Shown here in pieces: positions 36,701 to 47,749 of a stretch of 64,000 bases of DNA. A program made the translations under genes and the position numbers. A model generated the notes under the pieces. That model worked only from the letters and a program-made list of their open reading frames with translations. It did not search any database and was not told the origin of the DNA. Within the stretch, counting starts at the first letter, position 1. Every line of letters starts with the position of its first letter. The DNA is from Mesostigma viride (Eukaryota > Streptophyta > Mesostigmatophyceae > Mesostigmatales > Mesostigmataceae): positions 568,185 through 632,184 of the forward strand of contig RPFO01000645.1 in the NCBI GenBank assembly GCA_009746045.1, in the 5' to 3' direction.

Positions 36701-39700
36701 GTTTAGTTGAGGTAGGGGATATCATGGTGGGTTGAGGTAGGGGCTTTCGTGTCGGGTTGAGGTAGAGGATGTGGCGTTGGGTTGAGGTAGGCGATTTCGT
36801 GTCGGGTTGAGGTAGCGGATGTCGTGTTGGGTTGAGGTTGCGGATGTCATGTTGAGTTGAGGTAGGGGATATCATGGTGGGTTGAGGTAGGGGCTTTCGT
36901 GTCGGGTTGAGGTAGAGGATGTCGCGTTGGGTTGAGGTAGGCGATTTCGTGTCGGGTTGAGGTAGCGGATGTCGTGTTGGGTTGAGGTAGGGGCTAGCTT
37001 GTTTGGTCCAATATTTCGCCAGGTTGGAAATGCGGGGTCACTATATCCTCTCTCTTGAGGGACCATACAGCCACCACGGTCACGTGGGATGTTGCCGCCT
37101 CTGCACGTGCGGGGGCCCGACGGCACAATGACAACAAATATTCGATCGCATCGGATGCTAATGTGTCGTGTGGGCAAGTGGGAAAAGACCTCGGTTCGCA
37201 CGTAATACGAATGGCCTTGCTGGCGGTGCCGGATGCCCTCGCATGAGAGTCAGGTGTCTATGTCAGGGAAGGCTTGTGTATATCGGTAAATTTTCATGGC
37301 TCTCTGCATTGTGTGATCTTGCTTTTTCCATCTCTCCAGTTAGAGCCTTTTTTCTTTGGCATTTAGTACTCTCGTACTTGTGACTTCGTGACACAATCTT
37401 TTCCTTGGCCCCCCCTTCCACCAGATGGCATCCCTCATCATGGAGAAGCTGCTCAGCCCGCCAACACCCACTCCCGCCATCCCAGGGTCCCGGCTCGCCG
37501 CCACAGGCATCCGCGAACGGCCGGATGCAGCCTATGTTGCAGTCGCCAGCAGCGCCGCATATCCTTATGCTGCTGCCGTTACCACCGCCACCTCTACCAC
37601 CCCCGCGGCAGCTTCTCCCGCCGCCTATGGTCCCGAGCTCCTGAACGCGGCGCTGGACGAGCTGACGGCGCTGGAGAGCCGGCTGCGCTCGTGCGTGAAC
37701 CCCCGCGTGTGGCTTGAGGTGGGGCTGACCAAGGTGGCCACATCCCTGCAGGGGCGGCACCAGGCGGGCGCGCCAGCGAGGGGCGGCCCCATAGCAGCAG
37801 CGGAGGCCCCCAGGGAGGCCAAGCAGGTCGCCAAGCAGGTTGCCAAGCAGGTCTCCAGGGAAGAGGCGGAGGAAGAGACCAAGGAAGGTGCGAACTCATT
37901 CGCGAAGGAAGTCGAGGCAAGCCCAGCGCCGAGTGCCCCGCCAAGGGCTTGGTGGAAGGGTAGCGTGCGGGCCAGCGGGGAAGGAGAAGGGGGGAAGTCA
38001 GTGGGGAGACATGGCCAGAAAAATGGTGCTCGGCAGAATCCAGAAGTCAGGAGAAGTCACCAGGTGCAGAGCACGCGCTTACAGGGGGATGCGGTGGACC
38101 AAGCGCACCCGGCAACCAATGCAAGGGCTACCCAGCCGCACTCACAAAACATCCTTGTGGGAGCAGAAAGGGTTGGGCATGCGGGCGGTGCCGATGCGAG
38201 TCATTCAAGGGGCAGGGAACCAGCGGGGCTGCAGGGCAGCACAGGAGCCGGTGGGATGGGGTGGAATGGAGAGGAGCCGGGTGAGTCCAGGGGGGGGAGG
38301 GGGGAGGGGGGGACGACTGAAGGTGACGCGGTGGCTACTAGCGGTGGACATCCCAGGGCAATGGTCCATGAGGAAGGCAACGAAGAGGCCGAGAACAAGC
38401 CGAATGCCAGCGTGGTAGAGGCGGGTCTTGCATCGGCAAACACTGGGACAGACGCAGCCGTGGGCGACGGCGCTGCCACTACCTGGGGTCATGACGCCGC
38501 CAGGTGGCAGCGTGCCGAGTGGCCTGAGTGTTGGAAGCGCACGCTGCAGCAGCTGAGGAAGGGCCCCCAGGCGCTGTTCAACGAGCACGTGCGGGAGAAA
38601 ACGTGCGAGTTGTTGCCAGGTGGCAAGGTCAGAGGTAAGTCACATGCGCCGGTGTGGGCAGTTGATTGATGGGCTGGGTTGATTCAGCAGCCCGCGGTAG
38701 TTTGTGAGCTAATGCTTGTATGATCTTGTGCTACAGGCGTTGTCTGGTACGCGCCCGGCGCAGCATTGCTGGCGCAGCAAAGGGTTACTGGTCACGCGTG
38801 GGTAGTTTGGTCTCCGGATCGGTTGCCGCGACTGGCAGGAATGGGTAGTCGCATGGCCGCAGCTGCCTTAGGGGTACGGTCGTGGTATCTAACTACAACC
38901 TGGTAGTATTGGAGTGGCCATCGTCATTCTGTTGATAATTGGATGGCATCTGGCCGCGATGGTCGATGGCCAGGTTTCCTTCATCGCTGCGTAGTGCTGC
39001 ACCCTGTGTGGTACCCAGGTCCTGTGTGGTATGGCTCTCAGGTTTTATGGCCCGCCGTGGACAGTTAACCATGGGGCATAATTATGTCTGTCTACAAAGC
39101 ATTGCTTGGCTGGCTGTGCTCAAGGGTGGTGCCGTTCAATGCAAGCAGCAAAAGCGGAGCATGGGCCTCCTTCAGAAGGCATCGGTTACCGTCTTTGTTG
39201 GTTGTTGCTGGGAGTTAACGCACGGGTTTATGTTTGACATCCCATATCGCCGTAGTGGGGTGCTTGATTCTGTGTAAAGAGGACCTCGTACGGGGGTCCG
39301 GGAGCTTCAGACGAGAGCAGCCACACATCATGGGTCTGCCCTGCACTTGCGCAGTTCTACCCCCATGGACTTGTAAACGTACGAGCTGGGTGTTGTGGGT
39401 GCATAAAGGGGTCATGGGCGTTGCTTGTGTGTGATGCGTCTCGAATGTGGTTCAAAGGTCTTGACGATGTGTTTGTACAACAACATGGAGGTGGTATGGT
39501 GGGGTATGGTGGGGTGTGGGAGGTATGGGGGTAATGGGGGGTATGGGGGGGTGCAAAGTCTTGACCGTCGCCAACAGCCGCGGCGATGCTTGCCGATGAC
39601 CAAAGATTCTGTTGATCGTGCCCTTGCTGGTTATACCCACGTCGATGCAATCACGCGCTATATATACCTCGTGGTGGCTGTAACCTTGCACTTTTTTCAT

Positions 39701-40955
39701 TTGGTTCCCTACCTTGTTTTCTCTTCCACCCGTCCCCTACTTGCGTCTGCCCCCAGTGGTTGTCACCTGGTCCAACGACGCCGTTCGAGCTCGCAGTGAA
39801 CGCCACTGTGGGGTGTTTAAGGAAGCTTTGACGTCACAGTTGAAAGCGGAGCTGTCGTGGTGGAGAGGTGGCTCTATGGACGTGCAGGTGGAATACTTGA
39901 CATCTTCGCCATCCACGCCGCCTGCCGAGAACGGCCTCTCAGTTGCTACGCCGACAGCCCAAGTTGCGGAAAGGAGAGATGAGGGCTCACCGGCTCCCTT
40001 GGCCGAAGACAGCGTCAAGCCCCATTCTGTCGCCAGCCGTGGTGCCGTTGCCAGAACCCATGTCGATGCCAGCAACAAGGAGGATGCCAGCGCTGACGTG
40101 GATGCCAGCGCCCATGTGGGTGCCAGCAGCATCACCGCCAGGGAGACACACGATGCTGGCCCTGCGGATGGCAATGTTGCCTTGCAAAGGGCTGGTGATG
40201 GCAGGAGCGCTGGCATCCGCAACGTGTCAGCGGCGGCTGCCAGGAATGCTAGGCACTTTTCGCCCAACAAAGGCTGGGCACCTCCAATGCCTGCTGCTGC
40301 CACATCCCCAGCCGGTACCCCGTCATCGGACACAGGGGGGGCGGTAGACACCCCATCAAGCCAGGCGCATGTGCTGAAAGCAGCCGCATCGGACAAGGAG
40401 ATGGTGCCAGAAGTAACTCCACAAACAAAAGTGTCAGCTTCTCAAGATGATGGGTGGGAAACGGCGCCACCTGATCGCAAGACTTTTCAACAGGGGGGAA
40501 CCCTGTTGAAAGAGAAGTTAAGGCAGCCGCTGTCAGACGTACGGCCCAGCTCTGCCGATTTGTCCAGGAAGGATAAGAATAGGTTACGTAATGAGCAGTC
40601 CAAGCGGGGGCAGGGAGGGAAAACGAAAGAGGTATCCTCTGCCCTGGCAAATCGACAGCCCGAAGCAGCATCACATTCACCACTGCCTACAAGTGATGTG
40701 CCTGCACAGTCGCAAAGCCTGACTCCGCCACGCAGCACCTCGAAGCCGCTCGAGGATGATCTCCGCGAATACTACAAAAAACACGGAAAGGAGAGCTTCT
40801 CCGAGCCAGTCTCACATAGCCCACACGTTCACTCGAGCCCTTTGAGTCCACAGCAGCAACCTTCTGTGGTCACCGGAAGTCAAGCAGGAATGTGTGACGT
40901 GGACAGGGCTGCGGAGAGCCTTGCAAAGGCATTTGGGGGCCAAATACTGTTCTGA
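28443..40955 (+). CDS. DNA polymerase III gamma/tau (DnaX)-like AAA+ protein, STICHEL family
   Basis: A clamp-loader-like ATPase. Ten exons join in phase: 28443-28928, 29215-29304, 30803-30880, 31934-32012, 32350-32525, 33799-33984, 34854-34904, 35703-35834, 37425-38634, 39757-40955; about 1228 aa. A basic, Ser-rich N-terminus (1-150) could be an organelle transit peptide. FHQKYRPMKFNELRGQ opens the AAA+ module. Walker A GPRGTGKT (186-193) is split by an intron. All four zinc cysteines are kept (C205, C216, C219, C222). Walker B is VYIIDEAHML (DEAH 269-272), sensor 1/arginine-finger region TTEP...VLSRCSQF, sensor 2 SDGALRDAAVLL. The clamp-loader collar follows (RSCVNPRVWLEVGL). About 700 C-terminal residues are disordered except a short VVVTWSNDAVRARSE block. 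In land plants STICHEL shapes trichomes; plastid or nuclear function here is unknown. An alternative ATG is 28494. Confidence 0.88.
29845..30262 (+). repeat. Minisatellite, 19-bp unit, DnaX-like intron 2
   Basis: About twenty copies of CCTTGCCTCCGCCCTTACT with an older, diverged block at the left (CCTTGCCTCCACACCTACC). A long open frame through it is only the translated repeat. Confidence 0.9.
33765..33796 (+). repeat. (CAA)n microsatellite before exon 6
   Basis: Ten ACA/CAA triplets directly abut the exon-6 acceptor (CGCAG at 33794-33798). They sit where the polypyrimidine tract is expected, with a pyrimidine-rich stretch further upstream. Confidence 0.85.
35915..36000 (+). repeat. (GAT)n-rich microsatellite, DnaX-like intron 8
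   Basis: Imperfect GATGAT tract with GACGAT interruptions. Non-coding. Confidence 0.85.
36265..36478 (+). repeat. Minisatellite, 20-bp unit, DnaX-like intron 8
   Basis: About ten copies of GTCTGTACATGTTGTGGTGG, some truncated, inside the 1.6-kb intron 8. Confidence 0.9.
36605..37000 (+). repeat. Minisatellite, about 25-bp unit, DnaX-like intron 8
   Basis: About fifteen copies around GGGTTGAGGTAGGGGATGTC, with a higher-order pattern: the block 36685-36790 recurs at 36835-36940 almost unchanged, about 150 bases apart. Confidence 0.9.
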
Positions 40956-41410
40956 TGAATTGAGCGTGTCGCAAGAATTTCTTTGCGTTGCTTGAGTACC
41001 ATGCGTGCTCGACATCGAACGCGATTTTGATCGCTTGTACAGCTAACAAAGTAATACTTGTACATATATTGAGTAATACTTGAACTGGTTACAAATTACA
41101 GCCGTTGACTATGTCGGTATTTCATATGCAACTTACCGTGCAAAGTTGCTTGGTTCTAAAGATGTCAAATGCCCTACCATTTCATGAGACGATCTAACCT
41201 TGTTTACTGAATGTGTTTATGTTACATATAAACACGTGGTAGACATGCATATAAACACGTGGCAGACGAGCCACGAGGTAGCCATGGCTGACGGCGGAGC
41301 TCATAACTTTCACGTTTGAGCACCGAATTTAGCCGTGAATATCACAGTCGACGTGTCTTTCTACGACGCACATGCTGATATAATTTTCCGAAGCTATTAC
41401 GCAATATACG
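40956..41410. other. 3' flank of DnaX-like gene
   Basis: AT-rich 3' untranslated sequence and spacer. Two near-identical ATATAAACACGTGG stretches (about 41226 and 41250) contain the G-box core CACGTG and lie shortly upstream of the LINE ORF1-like pseudogene; they could be part of that element's promoter. No gene is seen. Confidence 0.4.
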
Positions 41411-43065
41411 ATGAGCAAACGCCTTTCGACGCAACGCAGCCTGGCGGCTGCGCTCGGCAATGAAAATGCGTCTGCAGCTTCGGCTGAGCTTCGCCCACCG
41501 GCCAAGAAGGCAGCGGCGCCAGTAGCCAAGCTCTAGTGGTCGCCCAGCCCCCTCCCGGGCTCGCCTCGCCAGCAGCGTCGCCTGAACCCAAGCGCAGTCG
41601 CTCTGCCGAACCGAGCTGGGAAGCTTTCGACTTTGACGCCAGCCAGCCCGGCTTTTTTGACCAGCTCAACCCCGCCATGATCCTGAGCTACGTGTTCTGG
41701 GGATCGCACGCCTCGCTTCTTGAGATGTGCATGCAAGCAACTCTTCCATCAGGGCCGCCTCATTGATGCTTACCAGAGGCGCCCCTCCACCTTCGACCGG
41801 GCCATCCTCCAAAGCCGCCGCCCCCACCTTCAGCAACGCGTCCTTTTCTCCCTCCTTGGCCGCTCCATCGAGGATCGAGCTTTGGGCCCCCAAGCCCCTC
41901 ACCACCACCTTAACCGAATCCTCCATCCGCGCCCTCCTTAAGGAAGCTTTCGAGCAGCACGTGACCCCCCTTGCCACAGATGTGGCGGCAATGGGCGGCA
42001 CGCTGGCTGAGCACTAGCTGAGCTCCCCACCATCTCCACCGCCACCTCCACCCTCCTCGCCTCCTCCACCGCCACCACCCCCTCCTCCTCCGACGCCATC
42101 ACCGCCCAGCTCCGCGACATCGACCAGCGTCTTAAGGACAACATTTGCCATCCCCATTGAGGTCCTGCAGAACACCGCAGGCCTCACCGCCCAGGTGGTG
42201 AAGGACATTGCCGCCAAGCCAGCCCCTGCTAGCCTGGCTGGCGGTGCTCCTCCCATCACGACCTGGGCGGACATGCATGCTTAAGCAGCACACCACCTCC
42301 ACCACCTCCGCCGTCGCAGCCCAGCTCCAGCGGCAGACGCTTGACCTCCGCGAGGAGGCCGAGCTCGCCAAGCGCAGCCTCAACGCCATCCTCAAGAACT
42401 TCGACATGGAGGAAGGTGAGAATTCCGAGAAGCTTGCACGTGCCGGTTTGAGAGCAAAATCCTTGCACGCATGGGCCTCCTTGGTGAGATTAAGCTGACC
42501 GCCCACGTCTCCCCCGCGCGCGGGGTAAGGCATGCAGGGGCGCCTCCGCTTCTTCTCATCTTTGAGAGCCCAGCGGACAAGATTTCGTTTCTCATGGACG
42601 CCGCAAGCGGCTCGAGAAGACTCCCTTCACCGTGGACGATGACTTGACCCTGGTGCAGCAACAACGGCGACGGGAGCTATGGCCGACCTACCTCCAGCTC
42701 CGGCAGACCAAGGCGGGCCAGCCGGTGTACTGGAAGGGGGCGGCCATCGATACGCCGGCCACAAGCCCTGGCACGCGACCCCCTCGACCATGACCGCGGC
42801 CCCAGCGACCCAAGAAGCCCCAGCCTAGGGGAATACAGTAGCAGTAGTGTAGAATAGTTAGACAGTGGCCTTGTACATGCCCGCCTACTACAGGCACTAT
42901 ACCAGCTGAGGCAGTAGCCTTTTAGTCATGTACATGTGTGCCTATGATGAGCCGCCCTCCAGATGATGCCTAGCTTTATTTAATTATGTCGTGCCCATGC
43001 AGGGAGTAACTCTCTGCTGAGACGCCATGCCCTAGCTTTTGTATAGCTATGCTGATCTTCCCCCC
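41411..43065 (+). pseudogene. LINE ORF1-like pseudogene, near full length, with 3' UTR
   Basis: Starts MSKRLSTQRSLAAALGNE at 41411 and breaks into at least five frame pieces by stops and shifts. Recognisable in order: a Pro/Ala/Ser-rich N-terminus, EAFDFDASQPGFFDQLNPA, a DIAAKPAPASLAGGAPPITT stretch ending in TWAD, MGLLGEIKLTAHVSPARG, PPLLLIFESPADKISF, RRKRLEKTPFTVDDDLT and LWPTYLQLRQTKAGQPVYWK. These align along the ORF1-like frame at 5774-6468 and supply the N-terminus missing there. The 3' UTR (42830-43060) matches 46345-46600 and lacks an RT frame. The element stops at a TACG-motif cluster rather than a TTAA tail. Confidence 0.65.
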
Positions 43066-43070
43066 CGGGT

Positions 43071-43180
43071 TGGTCAGTACGCCGTACGGAGCCGCAGAAG
43101 TACGGGAAAACGTACACTGAAGGCCTCCGCCGTATGTACGCGTACTTTACTTCAGAATACGCGGTTTGGACTTAGAATTT
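43071..43180. mobile_element. TACG-motif cluster left of hAT fragment
   Basis: Begins CAGTACGCCGTACGG and contains several TACG/CGTA repeats on both strands. It is a candidate terminal region of the hAT element whose transposase fragment starts at 43467. A matching TIR on the right was not resolved. Confidence 0.35.
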
Positions 43181-43466
43181 TTCGGGGGTACCAGCGGGCA
43201 GCGGGCACTGGCGCGGTGCCCAGGTTCTGGGCGCGTCGCGTTCACTGCACATTTGAGATTTTTACTACTAGAAGTAGATGCGTACAGTTCTTTCCATAAA
43301 GCGCAAGCCTTGCAAAATCTTTGGCCGGTAGGAGACAGCTAGGACTAGGTACATCACGCATAATGACAGCAAATGCCAGCTGTGCTACTGACGGTGTAAT
43401 GCAATATAGCGAGGACGAGGCCAGTGCGACTGTGCGATAGTGTGCAGCCATTTTCGATTTGCAGCC

Positions 43467-44302
43467 ATGCCGAAGAAAGGGCCTGAATGGGATTTCGTTG
43501 TCGAGAAGAAAGAAGCAGTCACGGATGCTGTTAGTAACACAACGCAGTATGTGTCGAGGATGTTCTGCTCATTTTGCAACAAGAACTTCTCCTACAAGGC
43601 GGGGCCAATAAGCGTATTCCGAGTCCGTGCACACTTTGCCGGAATCGCAGGGGAAGGGGTGTTACCCTGCGACAAAATTCCACCGAATATCCGGAACAGG
43701 TTTCTCAGGATTGCTAACAACAAGTTGCAGAAGTCAGACGCCAAGAAGGTGCACACTTTGAACAGGGCAATGGCGGAGATGGGAGGGGCTGCGCCGGCTG
43801 ACTTGTCGTCGGTTCCCAGCAAGCATCAAGGCCAGCTGAGCATCACCAAATGGCTGGTTCCCGTCGACGAACAAGGTATCCAGCTGCTGGCTGCCGAATT
43901 TTTTATCGAGAACGGCATTGCCTTCAATGCGGCTGAGAGCGCCTCTTTCAAGCAGATGGTGGCCGGCATGATCCAATACAAAGGAGGGCACGTCACCCCT
44001 CCTTCTCGGAAGTTGTTGGGTGGCGAGCTGCTCGTGAAGAAGTTAGTTGTGTCTTATGTCCTCTCATGCATTATATAGTGGATGGCTTTCCTTACAATTA
44101 ACTAATTAATTGATTCCTTACAGTTCCCGTTGCAGTCTGCTCCCCCCAGCATTTAACAAATCATAATCAGATAGGATTGCAGGGCATAAATTAATGGAAG
44201 ATGTTAATAAATAAGCATATACACCAAATTTCAGTTGCAATAACTGCATGACCATCATCAAGGAGCGTGCTAATTGGGTGACTGACAATTGGACCACAAA
44301 AA
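43467..44302 (+). pseudogene. hAT-family transposase N-terminal fragment
   Basis: The ATG at 43467 (MPKKGPEWDF) opens a frame of 204 codons to 44078. It has a BED-like zinc-finger region with CSFC (C-x2-C), then RVRAHFAGIAGEGVLPC, matching the C2HC finger that precedes many plant hAT transposases. Next comes the block FFIENGIAFNAAESASFKQM and PPSRKLLGGELLVKK, a signature of the region before the catalytic core. A stretch at 44246-44302 reading MTIIKERANWVTDNWTTKT may be the next piece after a short intron or deletion. Catalytic core and dimerisation domain are missing, so the copy is dead. Confidence 0.7.
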
Positions 44303-44396
44303 CGGTCGCGTATTTTACCGCCGCGTATTTTACACCCCCCACGTATAATACGCGTATTTTAGGTCCGCGTATTATACCCCGTACCCGTATTTGCCA
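44303..44396. mobile_element. TACG-motif cluster right of hAT fragment
   Basis: Repeated CGCGTATTTTA and TATAATACGCGTATT motifs. Pairs with 43071-43180 and resembles 13340-13480. Confidence 0.35.
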
Positions 44397-44628
44397 ACCT
44401 AGCTTCCCCCCCATGACAGGCTCCCCCTTAGCTGGGCATAGCTTGAAGATCATGGGGCTGCAAGTGCCCTGGTGCACCTAGAGCAACGGGTCGTTTACTA
44501 TTCCCACCCTTGCAGGAAGTAGCTTAGTTAGAATGTATGCATGATAGGCCATATGCCCCTTCTCTGGGCTAGATGTGCTACATATACTCCCAACGGAGTT
44601 ATGTTCCTAATTAAACACGTGGTTGTCT
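44397..44628 (+). mobile_element. LINE 3'-end fragment, family B
   Basis: Inverse orientation to 5025-5230 and 13925-14115, same direction as 47750-47940. It ends in the hairpin ACTCC-CAAC-GGAG and a short TAATTAAA tail near 44610. Confidence 0.7.
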
Positions 44629-45424
44629 CCATAAATTCAACACGTTACTGCATGCATGCATTACATAGTATAGGTGCCAATACAGAGTAAAGGAATTACC
44701 TGCACAAACCTTATACTCGGCAACGACCGGATCGAGGGAGGGCGGCCTAGCTTCGATCTCTCACTGCCACAAGTGGGCAGGCCACAGAGCGCTCTCTCCG
44801 CAGAATGGTGCCGGGGCGCATGCAACACAGTGTACATGGGTGCAATACAACCATGCAGTCAATCAATCAATTAATTAAACAAGTTCTCTAGATAGTAATT
44901 GGGGAGCGGTCATGGAGCACCAGATCGAGTGCTTTTAATGCATGAGAGTGCACTAGTGGGCAGCGGCCGGCCGGCAGAGACACCCCCCTTGGCCCTTGTG
45001 CCTCAGGCCGGGTGCACAGTCGGACCCACGTCGAAACGATATGCGGCATCCCCTGTGGGTGCAATTAAGCTAGCTACGACATATAGCAAATTACGCATAG
45101 CGGGTGCTGCCCCATGCATGGTCCAGTGGCCACAGAAATAGGCTTGAAACTCATTCAGAGGCGACGGGCAACCGGTTTAAATGGCCGGGCCGGAGAATAT
45201 AATTAGGCCTCTCCAGACCTGTGGAGCCTGAGGGTTTTGGGGGGCATGCCCAGGGCTCACCCACAAATCCCATGCAAAAAGATAGGTAGGCTGATGCTTG
45301 CATTAATTAATCAATTAACTTACTAAGAACATATAATTGCCCCCCATGCAAAGGGGGGTGAGCCCCATGCGGGTAAGGAGCGTGCCCGTCAGCTTATAGC
45401 GTCAAGAGACTCGGCATCAACTAA
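44629..45424. mobile_element. Nested diverged LINE-tail repeats
   Basis: At least two more TTAA-type tails occur (44862-44880 and 45300-45320). 44880-45130 is a diverged family A-like 3' end (minus). 45236-45300 and 45340-45390 share an inverted CCCATGC...GGGCTCACC block. No protein remains. Confidence 0.45.
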
Positions 45425-45715
45425 TTATAATTATAATGAATTAAACTCGTGCTCCCGTTGGGAAGTCACGGAGCACCGGAGTGCTTTTAATCACTGTATG
45501 CCGTGCACAACAGGAAGAAAGGGCAGAGACCCCCTTTCTCCTTCATATATGCCAGAGGCATGCCACAGCTGCAATCGGACACCGGCGATAGACGATCCGG
45601 CATTGAAGTTCTGTCGGTGCAATTATAAGACCCATCCACGTGAGCATATCATAACAAGGAGCGTGGGCAAGTGATCTGATCATAGCCAGGTCGTAGCGTG
45701 GCTAGCTGTACAAGG
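45425..45715 (-). mobile_element. LINE 3'-end fragment, family A
   Basis: Close copy of 5350-5610 and 6810-7095, minus orientation, tail at about 45420-45445, hairpin just inside. The 5' end abuts the chimeric LINE that follows. Confidence 0.7.
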
Positions 45716-46620
45716 ACTCGGCATCCTCCCCATTCCGTGCATCCTCCCCGTTCCGTGATCCGACGCTTCAAACTGCTGGAAAGCATGCTCCCCGACACCG
45801 CCGACGATGTGGACATCCGCATCATGCAGCCTGGCCTGGGCTAGGCTTCGTTCGCTCAAAACCTACTGGCGCTCGAGGGGCCTCGGCGAGCACCGCAAGC
45901 GCATGCTCTTCAAGGTCCTCGTCCTCACGGTGCTTACGTATGGCGCTGAGGCATGGACGTACACTCACGGACACACTGGCCGCCAAGCTAGACGACACGT
46001 TTTACAGGATGCTTCGACATGGGTGAATGTACGGTTTTCCACGCATATAGGTCATTATTAGAGTCTTTGTATCAGGGTATGCCTCGCATTTCGGACGAGA
46101 TTAGGCCGCGTAGGATAGCATTTGTAGGACATCTTGCTCGCACCAGTCAGGTAGATACCGCCCTTGGCCGGTCTGGCCGGCCCCCAGCGGCTTGGCCAAC
46201 CAGGGCGGCACATCCTGACCAGCTCCGGCAGACCAAGGCGGGGCAGCCGGTGTACTGGAAGGGGGCAGCCATCTACGTCGGCCACAAGCCCTGGCATGCC
46301 GGACCCCCGCGGCCCCATGCAACGACTCCAGATGCCCCAGCTTAGGGGAATACAGCAGTAGTAGTGTAGAATAGAAGACCGTGGCCATGTTGTACATGTA
46401 CGCCTCCTACAGACACTATACCAGCTGATTCACGAGCATGCACTATTTAGCCATGTACATGCGTGCCTATGATGTGCCGCACACCCCAGATGATGCCTAG
46501 CTTTATTTAGTTACGCTGTGCCCATGCAGAGAGCTGCTCTCTGCTGAGATGTCACGCTCTAGAGCTCTTTTGTATAGCTATGATGATCTTCCCCCCCACG
46601 ACAGGCTCCCGGCCCCTGGG
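45716..46620 (+). pseudogene. Chimeric LINE: RT C-terminus fused to ORF1-like C-terminus and 3' UTR
   Basis: Left part (to about 46212) is RT: RFKLLESMLPDTADDV, KRMLFKVLVLTVLTYGAEAW, then after frame breaks SLYQGMPRISDEI and RRIAFVGHLARTSQVDT. At about 46213, inside the stretch that reads QPGRHILTWPGP in the parent RT, the sequence switches to the ORF1-like gene (LRQTKAGQPVYWKGAAI), its stop at about 46345 and its own 3' UTR, identical in layout to 42830-43060, ending in a TTAA tail at 46622-46640. Template switching during reverse transcription is the simplest explanation. Confidence 0.65.
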
Positions 46621-47700
46621 CATTAATTAATTAATTAATAGACACGTGACGTACTGCGTCACGTGAGCATAAGTCCTCAGTGGGAGGGGAACATGGGATG
46701 GAATGGATGGTGTAAGCTATCTAGTAGGTCCTAGTTACAGGGGTGTGGGCACCGCGGCCCGAAGCGCTATGAATGCCATTATTACTTGGTCACACATTGC
46801 GGAGCCCCCACAGGCTTGGGGGTGGTCTCCTTCTTCATCACTACTTGCCATCTATCCTTGCGCACCATCTGCCTCCATATCAGTACAGACAAACCAGGAG
46901 GCTGCGGCGGGTGTGAGCCCGTCACGTCTAGTGTAGCACATGTCCATGCCGAGTCTATCACGAAAAGTCCACGGGTGACGGCCCTGCCGCGCGCGGCCGG
47001 GGGCACGCCAGGTGAGGACATATCGCCCATGGGCTGGGTGGGCTTGGTGCCAGCTAGCTAGTCTATCTGACGTGTCTACCGGCTGACGATCTGTGCGGGC
47101 CTGGTGCCCGGCTAGGCCCCTGGGCGCCTGTGCCTAATAATGTGGGAAACATAGGGCAAATCAGCGTACAAATCCTCATTACTAATGTGCAAACCAAAGG
47201 GGATGTCAAGGGCCTTGCGCAGCATCTTGGTGACGGCGCCGTCGAGTCGTTGCTCCAGTTCCTGCGTCAGTGTCCAGGTCTCGGCGCCGTAGGTCAGGAT
47301 CGTCAGAATGACGACCTTGAAGAGGTCACGCTTGACGATCCGGGCCGGTAGGGTGGGGTTGCTCCACCAGCGGCGGTGGTCATGTCCAGGTGCGCCCACG
47401 CCATGCCGATCCGTGTCGTCATGTCGTCCTCGCAGTCGGGAAGCCAACTGCCGAGCAGCTCGAAGCGGCCTGAAGGAGGGTAGTTGACCTCGGCATCGTC
47501 TAAGAGGCGGAGTGTGGGTGGGGGCCCTGCCATGCCGAGGGCCAGGGCCTCCGTTTTGGGGCTGATTTCTAGACCAGCCGCCCGAGCCTCGAGCGCCATG
47601 CAGGCAGTCCAGCCAAAGTCGGGGCAGACTCCGGCTTCTCGATGAGCGTGATGTCGTCGGCGTAAATGAGGTCAGCTAGTAAATTCTGCTTGTTAGTCGG
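46621..47700 (-). pseudogene. LINE reverse-transcriptase fragment with YADD motif, family D 3' end
   Basis: Minus strand. DLIYADDITLI (about 47676-47641) is the catalytic YADD block of an RT. After a frameshift come GLEISPKTEAL, then FELLGSWLPDCEDDMTTRI and AWAHLD; after another shift DLFKVVILTILTYGAETWTL, LDGAVTKMLRKALDI and LYADLPYVS. These are the palm end and C-terminal region of a non-LTR RT. The 3' UTR runs to a CACGTGACG hairpin and TTAA tail at 46622-46650. At least two frameshifts make it inactive. No endonuclease domain is present. Confidence 0.75.
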
Positions 47701-47749
47701 CCCCCCTTCTCCAAGCTCGTTCGTGATCGCTAGGCCAGGGGCACGGCCT

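Noticed and set aside
38734-38910. Extra DnaX-like exon after an AG at 38735
   Set aside because: Joining 38634 directly to 39757 is phase-correct and restores the conserved VVVTWSNDAVRARSE block; the extra piece would end in a stop.
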